Assembly (NCBI GenBank): GCA_903867985.1 | Contig: CAIPTO010000032.1 | Location: forward strand, 1-44,685 | Direction: 5' to 3' | DNA: 44,685 nucleotides | Origin: an uncultured Elusimicrobia bacterium | GTDB taxonomy: Bacteria; Elusimicrobiota; Elusimicrobia; Elusimicrobiales; UBA9959 | Shown: positions 24,211 through 33,253 of the stretch, piece after piece | Position numbering within the stretch: the stretch's first letter is position 1 | Layout of the letters: the number at the start of each line of letters is the position of its first letter | The notes under the pieces: model-generated | Told to the model about the DNA's origin: nothing | The model's input: the letters and a program-made list of their open reading frames with translations, nothing else | Databases searched by the model: none | Program-made: the position numbers and the translations under genes

Positions 24211-25238
24211 AAACCACGCCGGCAGAAATAGCCGCTCTCATCGGAGGAGAACTTCAGGGCCCCGCTGCCACTGTTATAACCGGCGCCATGCCGCTGACGC
24301 TTGCCGGAGAGACCGACCTTTCTTATCTGGAAAAAGCCGCGAATGCGGCCTGGACCGCCAATCGTCCGGCGGGCTGCCTCATCGCTCCTGAAGACGCAAA
24401 AACCGCGTTGAAAGGGCGCGCCGGCGCCGTCATATATGTTGGCAGTCCGAAACAGGCATTCGCCCGGGCCCTTTTTAAATTTGAAAAGGAACTAAACCCG
24501 CTTCCCGGGCCGGGGGTACACCCCTCCGCCGTGGTGGACAAAAGCGCGAAGATAGGCGCCGGCGTCCACATCGGGCCGCATGCGGTAGTGGAGGCGAACG
24601 CCGAAATCGGCGACGGCGCCATAATATCAGCCGGCTGCTATGTTGGCGCGGACTCCCGCATAGGCGCAAGCGCAAGGCTTTACCCCAATGTCACCGTGCG
24701 GGAGCGCTGCGTGGTAGGCAAAAACGTTATCCTGCACCCCGGAGCTGTTATCGGGTCCGACGGCTACGGCTATATAAATATTTCCGGCAAACACCAGAAG
24801 ATCCCTCAGGTGGGCCGCGTTATAATAGAGGATGATGTGGAAATTGGCGCTAATTCCGCCATTGACCGGGCCGCGTTGGACGCCACGGTGATAGGCGCGG
24901 GCTCCAAACTCGACAATCTGGTCCATATCGCTCACAATGTGCGCGTAGGCAAAAACTGTCTGATCATGGCTCAGGCGGCCATAGCCGGCTCGACCGCGAT
25001 CGGCAACTCCGTGATAATAGGCGGGCAAGCCGGCATTTCGGATCACCTGAACATCGGAGACAGCGCCATAGTCATGGCCAAAACCGGCATAATGTCGGAC
25101 CTGGCCGCCGGGGAAGTAGTGTTCGGCCATACCGGCCGGCCCAGATCGCAGGCTATGAAGATAGAGGTTATACTTTCAAAGCTGCCCGAACTCTACGCCA
25201 CGGTCAGAAAACTTAAAAAAAAGTTCCTCCCGGAATAG
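24207..25238 (+). CDS. lpxD: UDP-3-O-acylglucosamine N-acyltransferase LpxD
   Basis: 343 aa. It has an N-terminal uridine-binding domain (1-100), then a left-handed beta helix of hexapeptide repeats (I-G-x-x-x-x). IGSDGYGY at 182-189 and the catalytic-region NLVHIAHN with H240/H243 are diagnostic, and the C-terminal helices end the protein. It adds the N-linked acyl chain in the third step of lipid A synthesis. The ATG overlaps the stop of the skp-like gene by 4 bases, indicating translational coupling. Confidence 0.95.
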   Translation: MKTTPAEIAALIGGELQGPAATVITGAMPLTLAGETDLSYLEKAANAAWTANRPAGCLIAPEDAKTALKGRAGAVIYVGSPKQAFARALFKFEKELNPLPGPGVHPSAVVDKSAKIGAGVHIGPHAVVEANAEIGDGAIISAGCYVGADSRIGASARLYPNVTVRERCVVGKNVILHPGAVIGSDGYGYINISGKHQKIPQVGRVIIEDDVEIGANSAIDRAALDATVIGAGSKLDNLVHIAHNVRVGKNCLIMAQAAIAGSTAIGNSVIIGGQAGISDHLNIGDSAIVMAKTGIMSDLAAGEVVFGHTGRPRSQAMKIEVILSKLPELYATVRKLKKKFLPE

Positions 25239-25239
25239 C

Positions 25240-25415
25240 TCTTAAATCTTGAATCTTCAACTCGTCAATCGGGAATCGCAAATCGTGAATCGTAAATCGG
25301 CAATCGTAAGAAATTTCTGCCTATGGCTTAAAGCCTAAAGCTTATGGCATATTTTCTGCCTATGGCGGATTGTTAGCGTAAATCGCAGATCTTAAATCCT
25401 GAATCTTGAATCGCG
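25240..25415. repeat. Direct-repeat spacer (AATCGTAAATC words) before lpxC
   Basis: The 186-base gap between lpxD and lpxC is filled with short direct repeats of about 8-10 bases, variants of AATCGTGAATCGTAAATCGG at 25265-25310, and again CTTAAATCCTGAATCTTGAATC near 25391-25412. In between are CTTATGGC/GCCTATGG words belonging to the intergenic repeat family seen after lpxC, gfo/idh and lpxB. No gene is seen. Confidence 0.6.
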
Positions 25416-25424
25416 CCACCCTTT

Positions 25425-26279
25425 ATGCGGCGAACACTGACTAATAAAGCGGTAATGACTGGCGTCGGGCTGCATAAAGGCCGGCCGGCCGTAGTGAATT
25501 TTCTGCCGGCCGGGGGACCGACCGGCATCCGTTTTTTTAAGCCCGACCTCACCGGGCCGATAAAGGCCTCCCTGCGGAACATAGCGACCACCATACGCGG
25601 AACCAACCTCTCTGACGGTTCCCGCATGATTTACACCGTGGAACATATCCTTTCGGCCTGCGCCGGCCTGGGCATAGATGACCTGGATATAGCTATGGAA
25701 GGCGAAGAGCCGCCGGCTGCTGATGGCTCCGCCCTGCCTTTTGCCCAAACCCTTAAAGCTTCGGGACTGACGGATAAACCGGAGCAGGAAAGACATGTCC
25801 TGAACCTTCGGGCGCCGGTGGAATATGCTTTTGAAAAAACTTTTTACAGGGCTGAGCCCGCGGCCAGACCCTCATTCAAGATAACTTTCACCCACGCCCA
25901 CCCGCTTATCGGCACGCAAACTTTTGAATTCGCCATGACCCCGGAAAACTATATGCGGGAAGTGGCTCCGGCCAGGACCTTTGGTTTTAAAACCGAGATA
26001 GAGCAGCTGAAAGCCGCCGGACTTGCGCTGGGCGGCTCGCTTGAAAACGCAGTGATCATAGACGATAACGCTTTTTTAAGCGCCGAAGGCGCCCTGCGCT
26101 TTCCAAACGAGTTAGCGCGCCACAAGCTTCTGGACCTCATAGGGGATCTGGCGCTTACCGGCCTCGCGTTGGACAAGGTGCGTGTCGAGGCGGCCTATAC
26201 CGGCCACAAGAGCAATGTAATTTTTGCTAAAATGTTAGTAGATCATAACGCTTTGCGTTATGATCGCCATAAGCCATAA
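25425..26279 (+). CDS. lpxC: UDP-3-O-acyl-N-acetylglucosamine deacetylase LpxC
   Basis: 284 aa zinc deacetylase carrying out the committed step of lipid A synthesis. Zinc ligands and catalytic residues are visible: H74 in TVEHILSA, H233 and D237 in RHKLLDLIGD, and H261 in GHKSN. The N-terminal TGVGLHKG motif fits the ATG at 25425, which lacks a Shine-Dalgarno (CCCTTTATG). Unlike in Bacteroidota it is not fused to FabZ, but FabZ follows directly. The last dozen codons lie in a perfect 11-base-arm hairpin and a dispersed repeat, so the C-terminal tail may be repeat-derived. Confidence 0.95.
   Translation: MRRTLTNKAVMTGVGLHKGRPAVVNFLPAGGPTGIRFFKPDLTGPIKASLRNIATTIRGTNLSDGSRMIYTVEHILSACAGLGIDDLDIAMEGEEPPAADGSALPFAQTLKASGLTDKPEQERHVLNLRAPVEYAFEKTFYRAEPAARPSFKITFTHAHPLIGTQTFEFAMTPENYMREVAPARTFGFKTEIEQLKAAGLALGGSLENAVIIDDNAFLSAEGALRFPNELARHKLLDLIGDLALTGLALDKVRVEAAYTGHKSNVIFAKMLVDHNALRYDRHKP
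26241..26265. other. Perfect hairpin within the 3' end of lpxC
   Basis: GATCATAACGC (26241-26251), loop TTT, GCGTTATGATC (26255-26265). It lies in the coding sequence just before the stop and has no T tract. It matches the stop-codon hairpins found after gfo/idh and msbA. Confidence 0.7.
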
Positions 26280-26308
26280 GGGCGCAGCGCCCGCCATAGG
26301 CCGTAGGC
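26278..26308 (+). repeat. Dispersed 31-base repeat, copy 1
   Basis: Direct copy of 31318-31348 with a single difference. It begins AAGGGCGC, contains a GGGCGC/GCGCCC hairpin and ends in CCATAGGCCGTAGGC. The final 15 bases recur at 30017-30031. It lies directly after lpxC and overlaps its stop codon. Confidence 0.8.
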
Positions 26309-26405
26309 AGAAATCAAGCGACTTCTGTTACGACTTAAGATATAAGGTTTCTGCGTCTGGCCTATGGCCTATAGCAGACATTGGCCGTTTTTACAGGTTA
26401 TTTTT

Positions 26406-26867
26406 ATGAACACGACTAAACCACCTGTTTACACTCCTCTGCGGGTAATATCCTGCGAGGAAATCCTTAAGATCATCCCTCATCGCTATCCTTTCCTTCT
26501 GGTGGACAAAGTGGAGATAGTTGAGGAAAATAAATTTTGCGTCGGCACCAAATGCGTGACCGCAAACGAACTTTATTTCCACGGACATTTCCCCACTAAG
26601 CCCATTCTGCCGGGAGTCCTGATACTTGAAGCCATGGCGCAGACCGCCGCCTCAATGATGATGTCCCTGCCCCAAACCCGGGGACATTTCGCATATATCG
26701 CCGGGATAAATCACGCGAAGTTCCGCCGCCTGGTGGTGCCGGGCGACGTGCTGAAACTTTTTGTAGAAGTGATACGCTTTAAAGGAAAGATAGGCAAGCT
26801 TACGGGATCCGCCTTCGTCGGTTCCGAACTGGCCGCGGAAGCCGAATTCATCGCCGCGATAGATTAG
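26406..26867 (+). CDS. fabZ: 3-hydroxyacyl-ACP dehydratase FabZ
   Basis: 153 aa hot-dog-fold dehydratase of fatty-acid elongation. HRYPFLLVD, the FHGHFP motif with catalytic H61, and the E75 region (PGVLILEAMAQ) are all present. The start at 26406 follows a T-rich run (TTATTTTTATG); the frame is open to 26364 but the extra residues lie in repeat DNA. Placement between lpxC and lpxA is the standard envelope arrangement, since FabZ controls the 3-hydroxyacyl-ACP pool used by LpxA and LpxD. Confidence 0.95.
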   Translation: MNTTKPPVYTPLRVISCEEILKIIPHRYPFLLVDKVEIVEENKFCVGTKCVTANELYFHGHFPTKPILPGVLILEAMAQTAASMMMSLPQTRGHFAYIAGINHAKFRRLVVPGDVLKLFVEVIRFKGKIGKLTGSAFVGSELAAEAEFIAAID

Positions 26868-26966
26868 AAAAACAGAGGACTGGAGGATTGGAGGACTAGT
26901 GGGAGGAGTTTTCGCCCCGACTTTCGGACCATAAAATCTTCCAGCCTTGATTTTTTTGGAGGAACA

Positions 26967-27776
26967 ATGTCAACCAAGATACACCCCACCGCCATCATAC
27001 ATCCTTCCGCCCAGCTGGATAAGGACGTGGAGATAGGCCCCTACGCCATTCTGGGGGAAAACGTTAAGATAGGCTCAGGCACTTCGGTAGGCCCGCACTC
27101 CATAATTGAATTTTCAGAAATAGGCAAGAACAACCAGTTCACCGGCCACGCTTTTATAGGCATGCCTCCGCAAGATTATAAATACCACGGGGAACCTACC
27201 CGCCTGGTCATGGGAGACGCCAACATTGTGCGCGAGGGCGTTTCCCTGCACCGCGGCTCGCCGGTTACCGGCATAACCACTATAGGCTCCGGCTGCATGT
27301 TCATGTGCAACTCTCACGTCGGACACGATTGCCATATAGGAAGCAACATCATTATGGTTAACTCTGCCGTCGCCGCCGGACATGTAACGATAGAGGACAA
27401 GGCCATCATCTCAGGCCTTGTCGCAATTCACCAATTTACCCGTGTCGGTTCTCTGGCCATGCTCTCGGGCGGCTCCATGGCGAATCAGGACATCGTGCCT
27501 TACTGCACGGCAAGAGGCGACAGGGCCAGGCCGGTCTGCCTCAACCTGGTCGGCCTGAAGCGCAACGGCTTCACATTGGAAAGCATAAAATCCGTGAAGC
27601 ACGCTTTCAAGACCCTTTTCTTCGGTGGTTATCTGATGAAGGACGCCATCGCCCGCCTAAAATCCGAAAAACTTTCACCCGAGGCCGCGCACATGGTCGA
27701 GTTCTGCGAGAATTCCAAACGCGGCGTGGCCCGCCCGCGGCGCGGCGCGGTCACGCCAACAGAAGCCGCGGAGTAG
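26967..27776 (+). CDS. lpxA: UDP-N-acetylglucosamine O-acyltransferase LpxA
   Basis: 269 aa left-handed beta-helix acyltransferase, first step of lipid A synthesis. Hexapeptide repeats start at IHPTAIIHPSA; the catalytic His is H120 in HVGHDCHIG, and FIGMPPQDYKY and HQFTRVG motifs are typical. A strong GGAGGAAC Shine-Dalgarno stands 6-7 bases before the ATG, unlike most neighbours. A long C-terminal Arg/Pro-rich tail (RGVARPRRGAV) is unusual. The stop lies in the loop of a GCCGCG/CGCGGC hairpin (27765-27782). Confidence 0.95.
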   Translation: MSTKIHPTAIIHPSAQLDKDVEIGPYAILGENVKIGSGTSVGPHSIIEFSEIGKNNQFTGHAFIGMPPQDYKYHGEPTRLVMGDANIVREGVSLHRGSPVTGITTIGSGCMFMCNSHVGHDCHIGSNIIMVNSAVAAGHVTIEDKAIISGLVAIHQFTRVGSLAMLSGGSMANQDIVPYCTARGDRARPVCLNLVGLKRNGFTLESIKSVKHAFKTLFFGGYLMKDAIARLKSEKLSPEAAHMVEFCENSKRGVARPRRGAVTPTEAAE

Positions 27777-27782
27777 CGCGGC
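27765..27782. other. Hairpin with the lpxA stop codon in its loop
   Basis: GCCGCG (27765-27770), loop GAGTAG with the stop TAG, CGCGGC (27777-27782). There is no T tract. It has the same layout as the hairpin at 8099-8116. Confidence 0.5.
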
Positions 27783-27877
27783 AGTTTGCAACAAGAGTTT
27801 TTTATTTTCCACCTGTAACACTGTTTTACCGCATCACTGTCGTACTGTCTTGCTGCCGCGCTGTCTTGCTATACATT

Positions 27878-28729
27878 ATGAATAAAAAGATTGGCCTTAT
27901 CGCCGGGGGCGGGGATTTCCCGCTGATGTTCGCCAGGGAAGCCAAAAATCTCGGCTACGACCTCTTTGTCGCCGGGCTTAAAGGCATCACTCCAAAAGAA
28001 ATAGAACAGTACGCGGCCGCTACCGATTATTTCAGATTAGGCCAGATTTCCGGGCCGATAAATTTTTTTAAAAAAGCCGGCGTCGATAAGGCGCTTATGG
28101 CCGGCAAAGTGACCCATGTCTCAATTTTCGGCGGTATTATGCCGGACCTCCGGGCGGCCAAACTTCTTTTCACCCTTAAGGACAGAAAGGCCAATTCTCT
28201 CCTGAGCGCCCTGGCCGGCGAACTTCAAAAAGACGGCATAGAGCTTATAAATTCAGCCACTTTCCTTGAACACCTCCTGCCCGCCCCGGGCCTTCTGGCC
28301 GGACCCAAACCGGGCAAGGAAGCCATGGAAAATATAACATTCGGCTGGAAAGCCGCCAAAACAATAGCGGACCTCGACATCGGCTTAACCGTAGTTCTCC
28401 GGCACAGCATGGTCCTGGCCGTTGAAGCGATGGAAGGCACTGATGAATGCATTAAACGGGCCGGAGCGGTTCTACGCGCCGGCGGATCGGCCACAGACAA
28501 ACTCCTGCCGGACATGGCTGTTGTAAAAGTGGCCCGCTCCAAACAGGATATGCGCTTCGATCTGCCGGTCATTGGAACAGCCACGCTGGAAAGCATGCGC
28601 GAAGCAGGCGCGGGCGTCCTTGCCATTGAGGCGGGAAAAACCCTGATCCTGGACAAAACGGCCTTTTTGGCCCTGGCATCCAAACTGGGCCTCAGCGTTG
28701 TTTCAATAGATCCCGCCTCCATAATCTAG
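27878..28729 (+). CDS. lpxI: UDP-2,3-diacylglucosamine diphosphatase LpxI
   Basis: 283 aa. The N-terminal MNKKIGLIAGGGDFPL motif and the overall LpxI layout (N-terminal domain, then a C-terminal domain with the TDECIKRAG and MRFDLPVIG segments) identify the LpxI pathway variant, which replaces LpxH in many bacteria. It hydrolyses UDP-diacylglucosamine to lipid X. The start at 27878 gives the family N-terminus; no Shine-Dalgarno is present (ATACATTATG). The 100-base spacer before it carries CTGTCTTGCT direct repeats. Confidence 0.93.
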   Translation: MNKKIGLIAGGGDFPLMFAREAKNLGYDLFVAGLKGITPKEIEQYAAATDYFRLGQISGPINFFKKAGVDKALMAGKVTHVSIFGGIMPDLRAAKLLFTLKDRKANSLLSALAGELQKDGIELINSATFLEHLLPAPGLLAGPKPGKEAMENITFGWKAAKTIADLDIGLTVVLRHSMVLAVEAMEGTDECIKRAGAVLRAGGSATDKLLPDMAVVKVARSKQDMRFDLPVIGTATLESMREAGAGVLAIEAGKTLILDKTAFLALASKLGLSVVSIDPASII

Positions 28730-28885
28730 CGCGTGTTCTGCGACCTGTCACAAACCACTTTCTTACCGATCCCCCGCCCCCTCAAATTTAGTAGAATAAT
28801 GAACGGAGCGGGTTTGGAATAAGACGTTCTTTACGGCTTCTATCCTATATTCGCCCCTATACCCTTTTATCGCAGTGAGGATCCT

Positions 28886-29965
28886 ATGGCTGACAACACG
28901 GCTGACAAGAAAAAACTCCGGTTTGGCGTGGTAGGCGCCGGCAAACTCGGCGGCTTTCACACCCGCACCCTCTCCAAAATGCCTGAAGTGGATCTTGTGG
29001 GCGTTTCGGACCCCAATCTGCTCCGAGCCCAGATGCTCGCCTGGAAGCACAACTGCGTGGCCTACAAGACCGTGGAAGAACTTCTTAGCCAGGTGGACGC
29101 CCTGGTGGTAGCCGCCCCCACCGAATACCACGCCGAGATCGGCATAAAAGCCCTCACGGCCGGTGTGCACGTGCTTATGGAAAAGCCGCTCACCAATTCC
29201 GAGGAGGGCGCGCGCAAGATGCTGGACCTGGCCGAGACCAAAAAAGTCGTCCTGCAGGTGGGCCATTCGGAGCGGTTCAACTCCGCCGTGGTGGAAACCC
29301 TTAAGCACGTCAAAAATCCGCGCTTTATAACAATAGAGAGAATGGGACCGTATGATCCACGCGTGGCCGCCACCGGAGTCACACTGGACCTGATGATACA
29401 CGACCTGGACATTATACTTACCATGATGGACTCCCCCATCGAAAGCTTTGAGGCCGTGGGCGCCAGCGTCCTTTCCTCGCACGAGGATATAACCAACGTC
29501 CGCATAAAGTTTAGAAGCGGATGCATAGCCGACATCACCGCCAGCCGCATCAGCATGGAAGCCTCGCGCCGAATGCGCATCTATCAGGAAGACGCCTATA
29601 TCTCCGTGGATTACGTCAGTTCCCGGCTCAAGATATATAAGAAGAAGAACCCCGTCATCAAGACGCTTAAAGATATCGACATCATCTTCCCCAAACTAGA
29701 GCGAAAAGAGCCCATTAAGGAAGAGCTTTACCACTTTATAGACTGCATACGCACCGCCAAAAAACCTACTCCCAGCGGAGAAAAAGGCCTTAAGGCCGTT
29801 AGACTCGCTCTGGATATTGTGGACTCGCTTAAGCGCTACGAATTGTCCGGCGCCAAGATGCCGGACTCCAGGCCGTCGCTGGCCAGGTCACTGAGCGATA
29901 TAGGCGGCGCCACAAAGATGCTGGTGGAAGAGGGGTTGAAGAACTCAGGCATAGACAAATCGTAG
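28886..29965 (+). CDS. Gfo/Idh/MocA-family NAD(P)-dependent oxidoreductase
   Basis: 359 aa. The Rossmann NAD-binding motif GVVGAGKLG is at 14-22, and EKPLT at about 97-101 is the family's conserved lysine motif. The C-terminal alpha/beta domain follows. A Gfo/Idh gene between lpxI and lpxB is seen in other LpxI-containing genomes (from memory), so a sugar-nucleotide or lipid A step is plausible. GnnA-type 3-keto-sugar formation is one option, but no GnnB aminotransferase is adjacent. A GAGG Shine-Dalgarno precedes the ATG. The stop lies in a perfect 12-base-arm hairpin. Confidence 0.88.
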   Translation: MADNTADKKKLRFGVVGAGKLGGFHTRTLSKMPEVDLVGVSDPNLLRAQMLAWKHNCVAYKTVEELLSQVDALVVAAPTEYHAEIGIKALTAGVHVLMEKPLTNSEEGARKMLDLAETKKVVLQVGHSERFNSAVVETLKHVKNPRFITIERMGPYDPRVAATGVTLDLMIHDLDIILTMMDSPIESFEAVGASVLSSHEDITNVRIKFRSGCIADITASRISMEASRRMRIYQEDAYISVDYVSSRLKIYKKKNPVIKTLKDIDIIFPKLERKEPIKEELYHFIDCIRTAKKPTPSGEKGLKAVRLALDIVDSLKRYELSGAKMPDSRPSLARSLSDIGGATKMLVEEGLKNSGIDKS

Positions 29966-29991
29966 GTCTTTCTGCCAAAGCAGAAAGACCT
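29964..29991. other. Perfect hairpin overlapping the gfo/idh stop
   Basis: AGGTCTTTCTGC (29964-29975), loop CAAA, GCAGAAAGACCT (29980-29991). It overlaps the TAG stop and has no T tract. A second hairpin, GCGGCTG-TCC-CAGCCGC (29999-30015), follows. Confidence 0.75.
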
Positions 29992-30155
29992 GCCATAAGC
30001 GGCTGTCCCAGCCGCGCCATAGGCCGTAGGCTATAGGCAATAAGCGGGGAAATACCTAAGACTGAAGGGATTATTTAAGTGTTGTTCAGATTTCTGTCTA
30101 CAGCTTATGGCCTAAAGCTTAGAGCTTATAGCTTATAGCTTATGGCAATATCCGT
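29992..30155. repeat. Intergenic repeat block between gfo/idh and lpxB
   Basis: Holds CCATAGGCCGTAGGC (30017-30031), and a GCGGCTGTCCCAGCCGCGCC hairpin that recurs inverted at about 31418-31436 before msbA. Runs of AGCTTATAGCTTATAGCTTA are at about 30120-30143. No gene is seen. Confidence 0.7.
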
Positions 30156-30166
30156 ATCTAAAATTT

Positions 30167-31315
30167 ATGGCCAATATAATACCCACAACAAAAAACATAC
30201 TGGTAGTGGCAGGTGACCCTTCGGGCGACGCCCACGCGGCCAATCTTATTACCGCGCTAAAGGCCAAGGATCCGGAACTCTCAGTAACCTCTATAGGCGG
30301 GGTCCGGATGCAGGAAGTTTCCACACATTTTATCTACAACCTGGTTTCGGTCGGAGCCGTCGGCTTCGCCGAACCTTTTAAGAATTTTTTCCTCTGGCTG
30401 AAACTCATCCGTCTGGTGCGCCGCTATCTGGAGGAGAAACGCCCTGGTTGCGTGATCGCAGTGGACTTCTACGGCTTTAACCATCAGGTGTTGGGCCTCG
30501 CCGCGCACAGAAATATCCCCGCTTTCTACTACATCAGCCCCCAAGTGTGGGCCTCAAGGCCCGGCCGCGCCGCAAAAATAGCCCGCCTGGTCAAAGAAGT
30601 GCTGGTCATATTCCCCTTCGAAGAGGAGCTCTACAAAAAGGCCAAAGCCAACGTTTCTTTTGTGGGTCACCCCCTGCTGGATATTGTGCCGGCGCCAGGA
30701 GAGAAGCCGGAACTGCCGGAGGATAACGCCTTCAGGATAGGCATACTCCCCGGTTCGCGCAAGTCCGAAATAGCCCGCCACCTGCCGGTATTCGTACAGG
30801 CTTTTTACAAGATCAAATCGGTCTACCCTAACGCCAAAGCCTATGTTTTTGCCGTGCCGGAATTCCCCAATGATAAGCTCGTCCCCGCGCTTGAAACCAT
30901 AGAGAAATACTGGTCCAGGGACATAGAGATCGTCCGCGAGCAGGATTACAAAGTCCGCTCCACTATGGATTTAGCCTTCACCTGCTCCGGCACCGCGACG
31001 CTTGAGAACGCGCTGATGGGCCTGCCTATGATCGTGGCCTACCGGATGTCCAAATTTAGTTTTGCCGTGGCCAAACGCATCGTGAATATCCAGTACATGT
31101 CACTGGTGAACATCCTCCTGAAAAAACCGGTGGTCAAAGAGCTGATGCAGGAGAAGGTGAATCCTGACGCCCTGACGCAGGAAGCCCTGTCGCTCCTCAA
31201 CAACCCGCCCCGGATGGCCGCCATGCGCAAGGAATTCCTCGGACTGCGGGGTATGCTCGGCAACCCCGGCGCGGCCCAGCGCGCGGCGGAAAAAATTTTA
31301 AGCCATTTGAAATAG
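30167..31315 (+). CDS. lpxB: Lipid-A-disaccharide synthase LpxB
   Basis: 382 aa glycosyltransferase (GT19) that joins lipid X and UDP-diacylglucosamine. VVAGDPSGDAHAANL at 14-28 is the signature, then PQVWASRPGR and the LPGSRKSEI nucleotide-binding motif, and CSGTATLENAL near the C-terminus. The start lies after AAAATTTATG with no Shine-Dalgarno. It is followed by repeat DNA and an MsbA-like exporter gene, which fits consecutive steps of lipid A assembly and flipping. Confidence 0.95.
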   Translation: MANIIPTTKNILVVAGDPSGDAHAANLITALKAKDPELSVTSIGGVRMQEVSTHFIYNLVSVGAVGFAEPFKNFFLWLKLIRLVRRYLEEKRPGCVIAVDFYGFNHQVLGLAAHRNIPAFYYISPQVWASRPGRAAKIARLVKEVLVIFPFEEELYKKAKANVSFVGHPLLDIVPAPGEKPELPEDNAFRIGILPGSRKSEIARHLPVFVQAFYKIKSVYPNAKAYVFAVPEFPNDKLVPALETIEKYWSRDIEIVREQDYKVRSTMDLAFTCSGTATLENALMGLPMIVAYRMSKFSFAVAKRIVNIQYMSLVNILLKKPVVKELMQEKVNPDALTQEALSLLNNPPRMAAMRKEFLGLRGMLGNPGAAQRAAEKILSHLK

Positions 31316-31317
31316 CC

Positions 31318-31460
31318 AAGGGCGCCGCGCCCGCCATAGGCCGTAGGCTATAAGCCATAGGCTTTGAAGGAAACCAGTAAGATCGATAAATGTAAAGTTT
31401 CTGCTGTATGGCTTATGGCGCGGCTGGGACAGTCGCATATGGCCTATAGCAATAATTGTA
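31318..31460. repeat. Intergenic repeat block between lpxB and msbA-like gene
   Basis: Copy 2 of the 31-base repeat (31318-31348, one difference from 26278-26308), then TATAAGCCATAGGC words. A TATGGCGCGGCTGGGACAG segment (about 31417-31435) is the inverted counterpart of 29999-30020. No gene is seen. Confidence 0.75.
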
Positions 31461-31472
31461 TCTCTTATATTT

Positions 31473-33233
31473 ATGCCCGACAATAAACATCACCGCGTGC
31501 CAAAAGACCAGTTCAAAATCCTGGCCAGGGCGTTGTTCGCCTATGTGAAGCCTTACAAACTGCGCTTTATACAAGCCGCGGCCTCAATGATGTTCCTGGC
31601 GGCAATCCGCGGCGGCGTGGTCTACATACTCGGTCCGGTGATCCAGGGCGTATTCATAGACAAGAATCTAGGCATCCTCAAACTGGTCCTCATCGGCCTG
31701 CCGATTCTTTTTGTTTTCAGAATGGCCGCGGAATACACCAACGGCTACCTTATGAGCTGGATAGGCCAGAAGGTGGTCCAGCAGATCCGCGACGACCTCT
31801 TTACCCATATCCACCGCCTCTCCATAGAATTCTACTGGCGCAAACGCTCCTCGGATGTAATGAGCCGCGTCATCAACGACCTTAACAATGTTCAATCCAC
31901 CGTACAGTTCCTGCCGCTGTACGGCATCCGCGACGTCCTGACCGTCACTTCCTGCATGGGCGTGCTTTTCTATATAAATTGGCGTTTCGCCCTGCTTTCG
32001 CTGCTCATCCTGCCGGTTACCGGCATAATACTTGGGGTGTTGGGGCGCAAGATGCGCAAAGCCAGCTCCGAGAGCAATGTCATAGTAGGCGACATTTCCC
32101 ACAAATTCCAGGAAAGCCTGCAGGGAATAACCGTGGTAAAGGCGTTCAACTACGAAGAGCAGGCCATCGCCAAGTTCCGCGTTACCAACGACGATTACTT
32201 TTCAAAAATGATGCGTTACCTGCGCGCTACCGCCATGGCCGGGCCGATCATGGAATTTTTGGGCAGCATGATCCTTATCTTGATAATCTTCCTGGGAGGA
32301 AAAGCTATCTTCGCCGGCACCATGACCACGGCCAATTTCTTCTCTTTCGTAGCCAGCTTCTTCACCGCCTACATGCCGTTAAAGAATATAGCCAACCTCA
32401 ACGCCAAGCTTCAGATGGGCATGGCCTCATGGGAACGCATCCACCAGATCCTGGATGAAAAGCCAACCGTCATCGTAACCTCCAAGCCGAAAAATATTGA
32501 CATTCTGGACGGAAAGATCGAGTTCAGGGGAGTCAACTATAAATATCCGTCGCGCGACACGCAAGTTCTTAATAATCTGTCGCTCACCATCAACCCCGGA
32601 GAAGTGGCGGCCTTCGTGGGCCCGTCCGGTTCGGGCAAAACCACCATTATCCACCTGTTGCTGCGCTTTTTCGACCCCATCTCCGGTAAGATACTCATGG
32701 ACGGCCATGACATGACGGAAGTGAGCACCACCGACCTGCGCTCCCACATGGGCCTGGTCACCCAGGACACCATACTGTTCGACGACACCGTATACAAAAA
32801 TGTCACTATCGGCCGGCCCGGCGCCTCCTTGCAGGAAGTTATAGACGCCGCCAAAGCCGCGGACGCTCACGATTTTATCAGCGCCATGCCGCTGGGATAC
32901 GAGACAATCCTCGGCGAGCGCGGCATTAAACTTTCCGGCGGCCAGCGCCAGCGCCTGGCCATAGCCCGAGCCATAATTAAAAAGCCGAAGATACTGCTGC
33001 TCGATGAGGCCACCTCAAACCTTGATACCGCCAGCGAGCAGGCCGTGCAGGCCGCCATAGAGAAAATACTGGGCGGCCGCACAGTGGTCATGGTGGCCCA
33101 CCGCCTTTCCACGGTCAGGAACGCCGACAAAATATTCGTGCTGAAGAAGGGCGAGCTGGCAGAGACCGGCACTCACGAGCAACTTCTGGCCAAAGGCGGG
33201 GTTTATAAGGGCCTGTATGAGGCGCAAAGCTAA
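31473..33233 (+). CDS. msbA: MsbA-like ABC transporter (lipid A-core flippase type)
   Basis: 586 aa half-transporter with an N-terminal six-helix transmembrane domain (about 25-320) fused to an ATPase. Walker A GPSGSGKTT at about 382-390, the signature LSGGQRQRLAIARAI at about 487, Walker B ILLLDEATSNLD at about 508, and a VAHRLSTV switch His. It works as a homodimer in the inner membrane. The position right after lpxB supports lipid A-core flipping over drug export, but sequence alone cannot separate these. No Shine-Dalgarno (TTATATTTATG). The stop codon is within a perfect 11-base-arm hairpin. Confidence 0.9.
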   Translation: MPDNKHHRVPKDQFKILARALFAYVKPYKLRFIQAAASMMFLAAIRGGVVYILGPVIQGVFIDKNLGILKLVLIGLPILFVFRMAAEYTNGYLMSWIGQKVVQQIRDDLFTHIHRLSIEFYWRKRSSDVMSRVINDLNNVQSTVQFLPLYGIRDVLTVTSCMGVLFYINWRFALLSLLILPVTGIILGVLGRKMRKASSESNVIVGDISHKFQESLQGITVVKAFNYEEQAIAKFRVTNDDYFSKMMRYLRATAMAGPIMEFLGSMILILIIFLGGKAIFAGTMTTANFFSFVASFFTAYMPLKNIANLNAKLQMGMASWERIHQILDEKPTVIVTSKPKNIDILDGKIEFRGVNYKYPSRDTQVLNNLSLTINPGEVAAFVGPSGSGKTTIIHLLLRFFDPISGKILMDGHDMTEVSTTDLRSHMGLVTQDTILFDDTVYKNVTIGRPGASLQEVIDAAKAADAHDFISAMPLGYETILGERGIKLSGGQRQRLAIARAIIKKPKILLLDEATSNLDTASEQAVQAAIEKILGGRTVVMVAHRLSTVRNADKIFVLKKGELAETGTHEQLLAKGGVYKGLYEAQS

Positions 33234-33253
33234 AGGCTCTTCGAGCCTTTAGC
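33229..33253. other. Perfect hairpin overlapping the msbA-like stop
   Basis: GCTAAAGGCTC (33229-33239), loop TTC, GAGCCTTTAGC (33243-33253), enclosing the TAA stop at 33231-33233. There is no T tract after it. Confidence 0.75.

Noticed and set aside
25240-25320. CRISPR or iteron origin from AATCGTAAATC repeats
   Set aside because: The repeats are 8-10 bases, degenerate, contiguous, and not associated with a replication gene.
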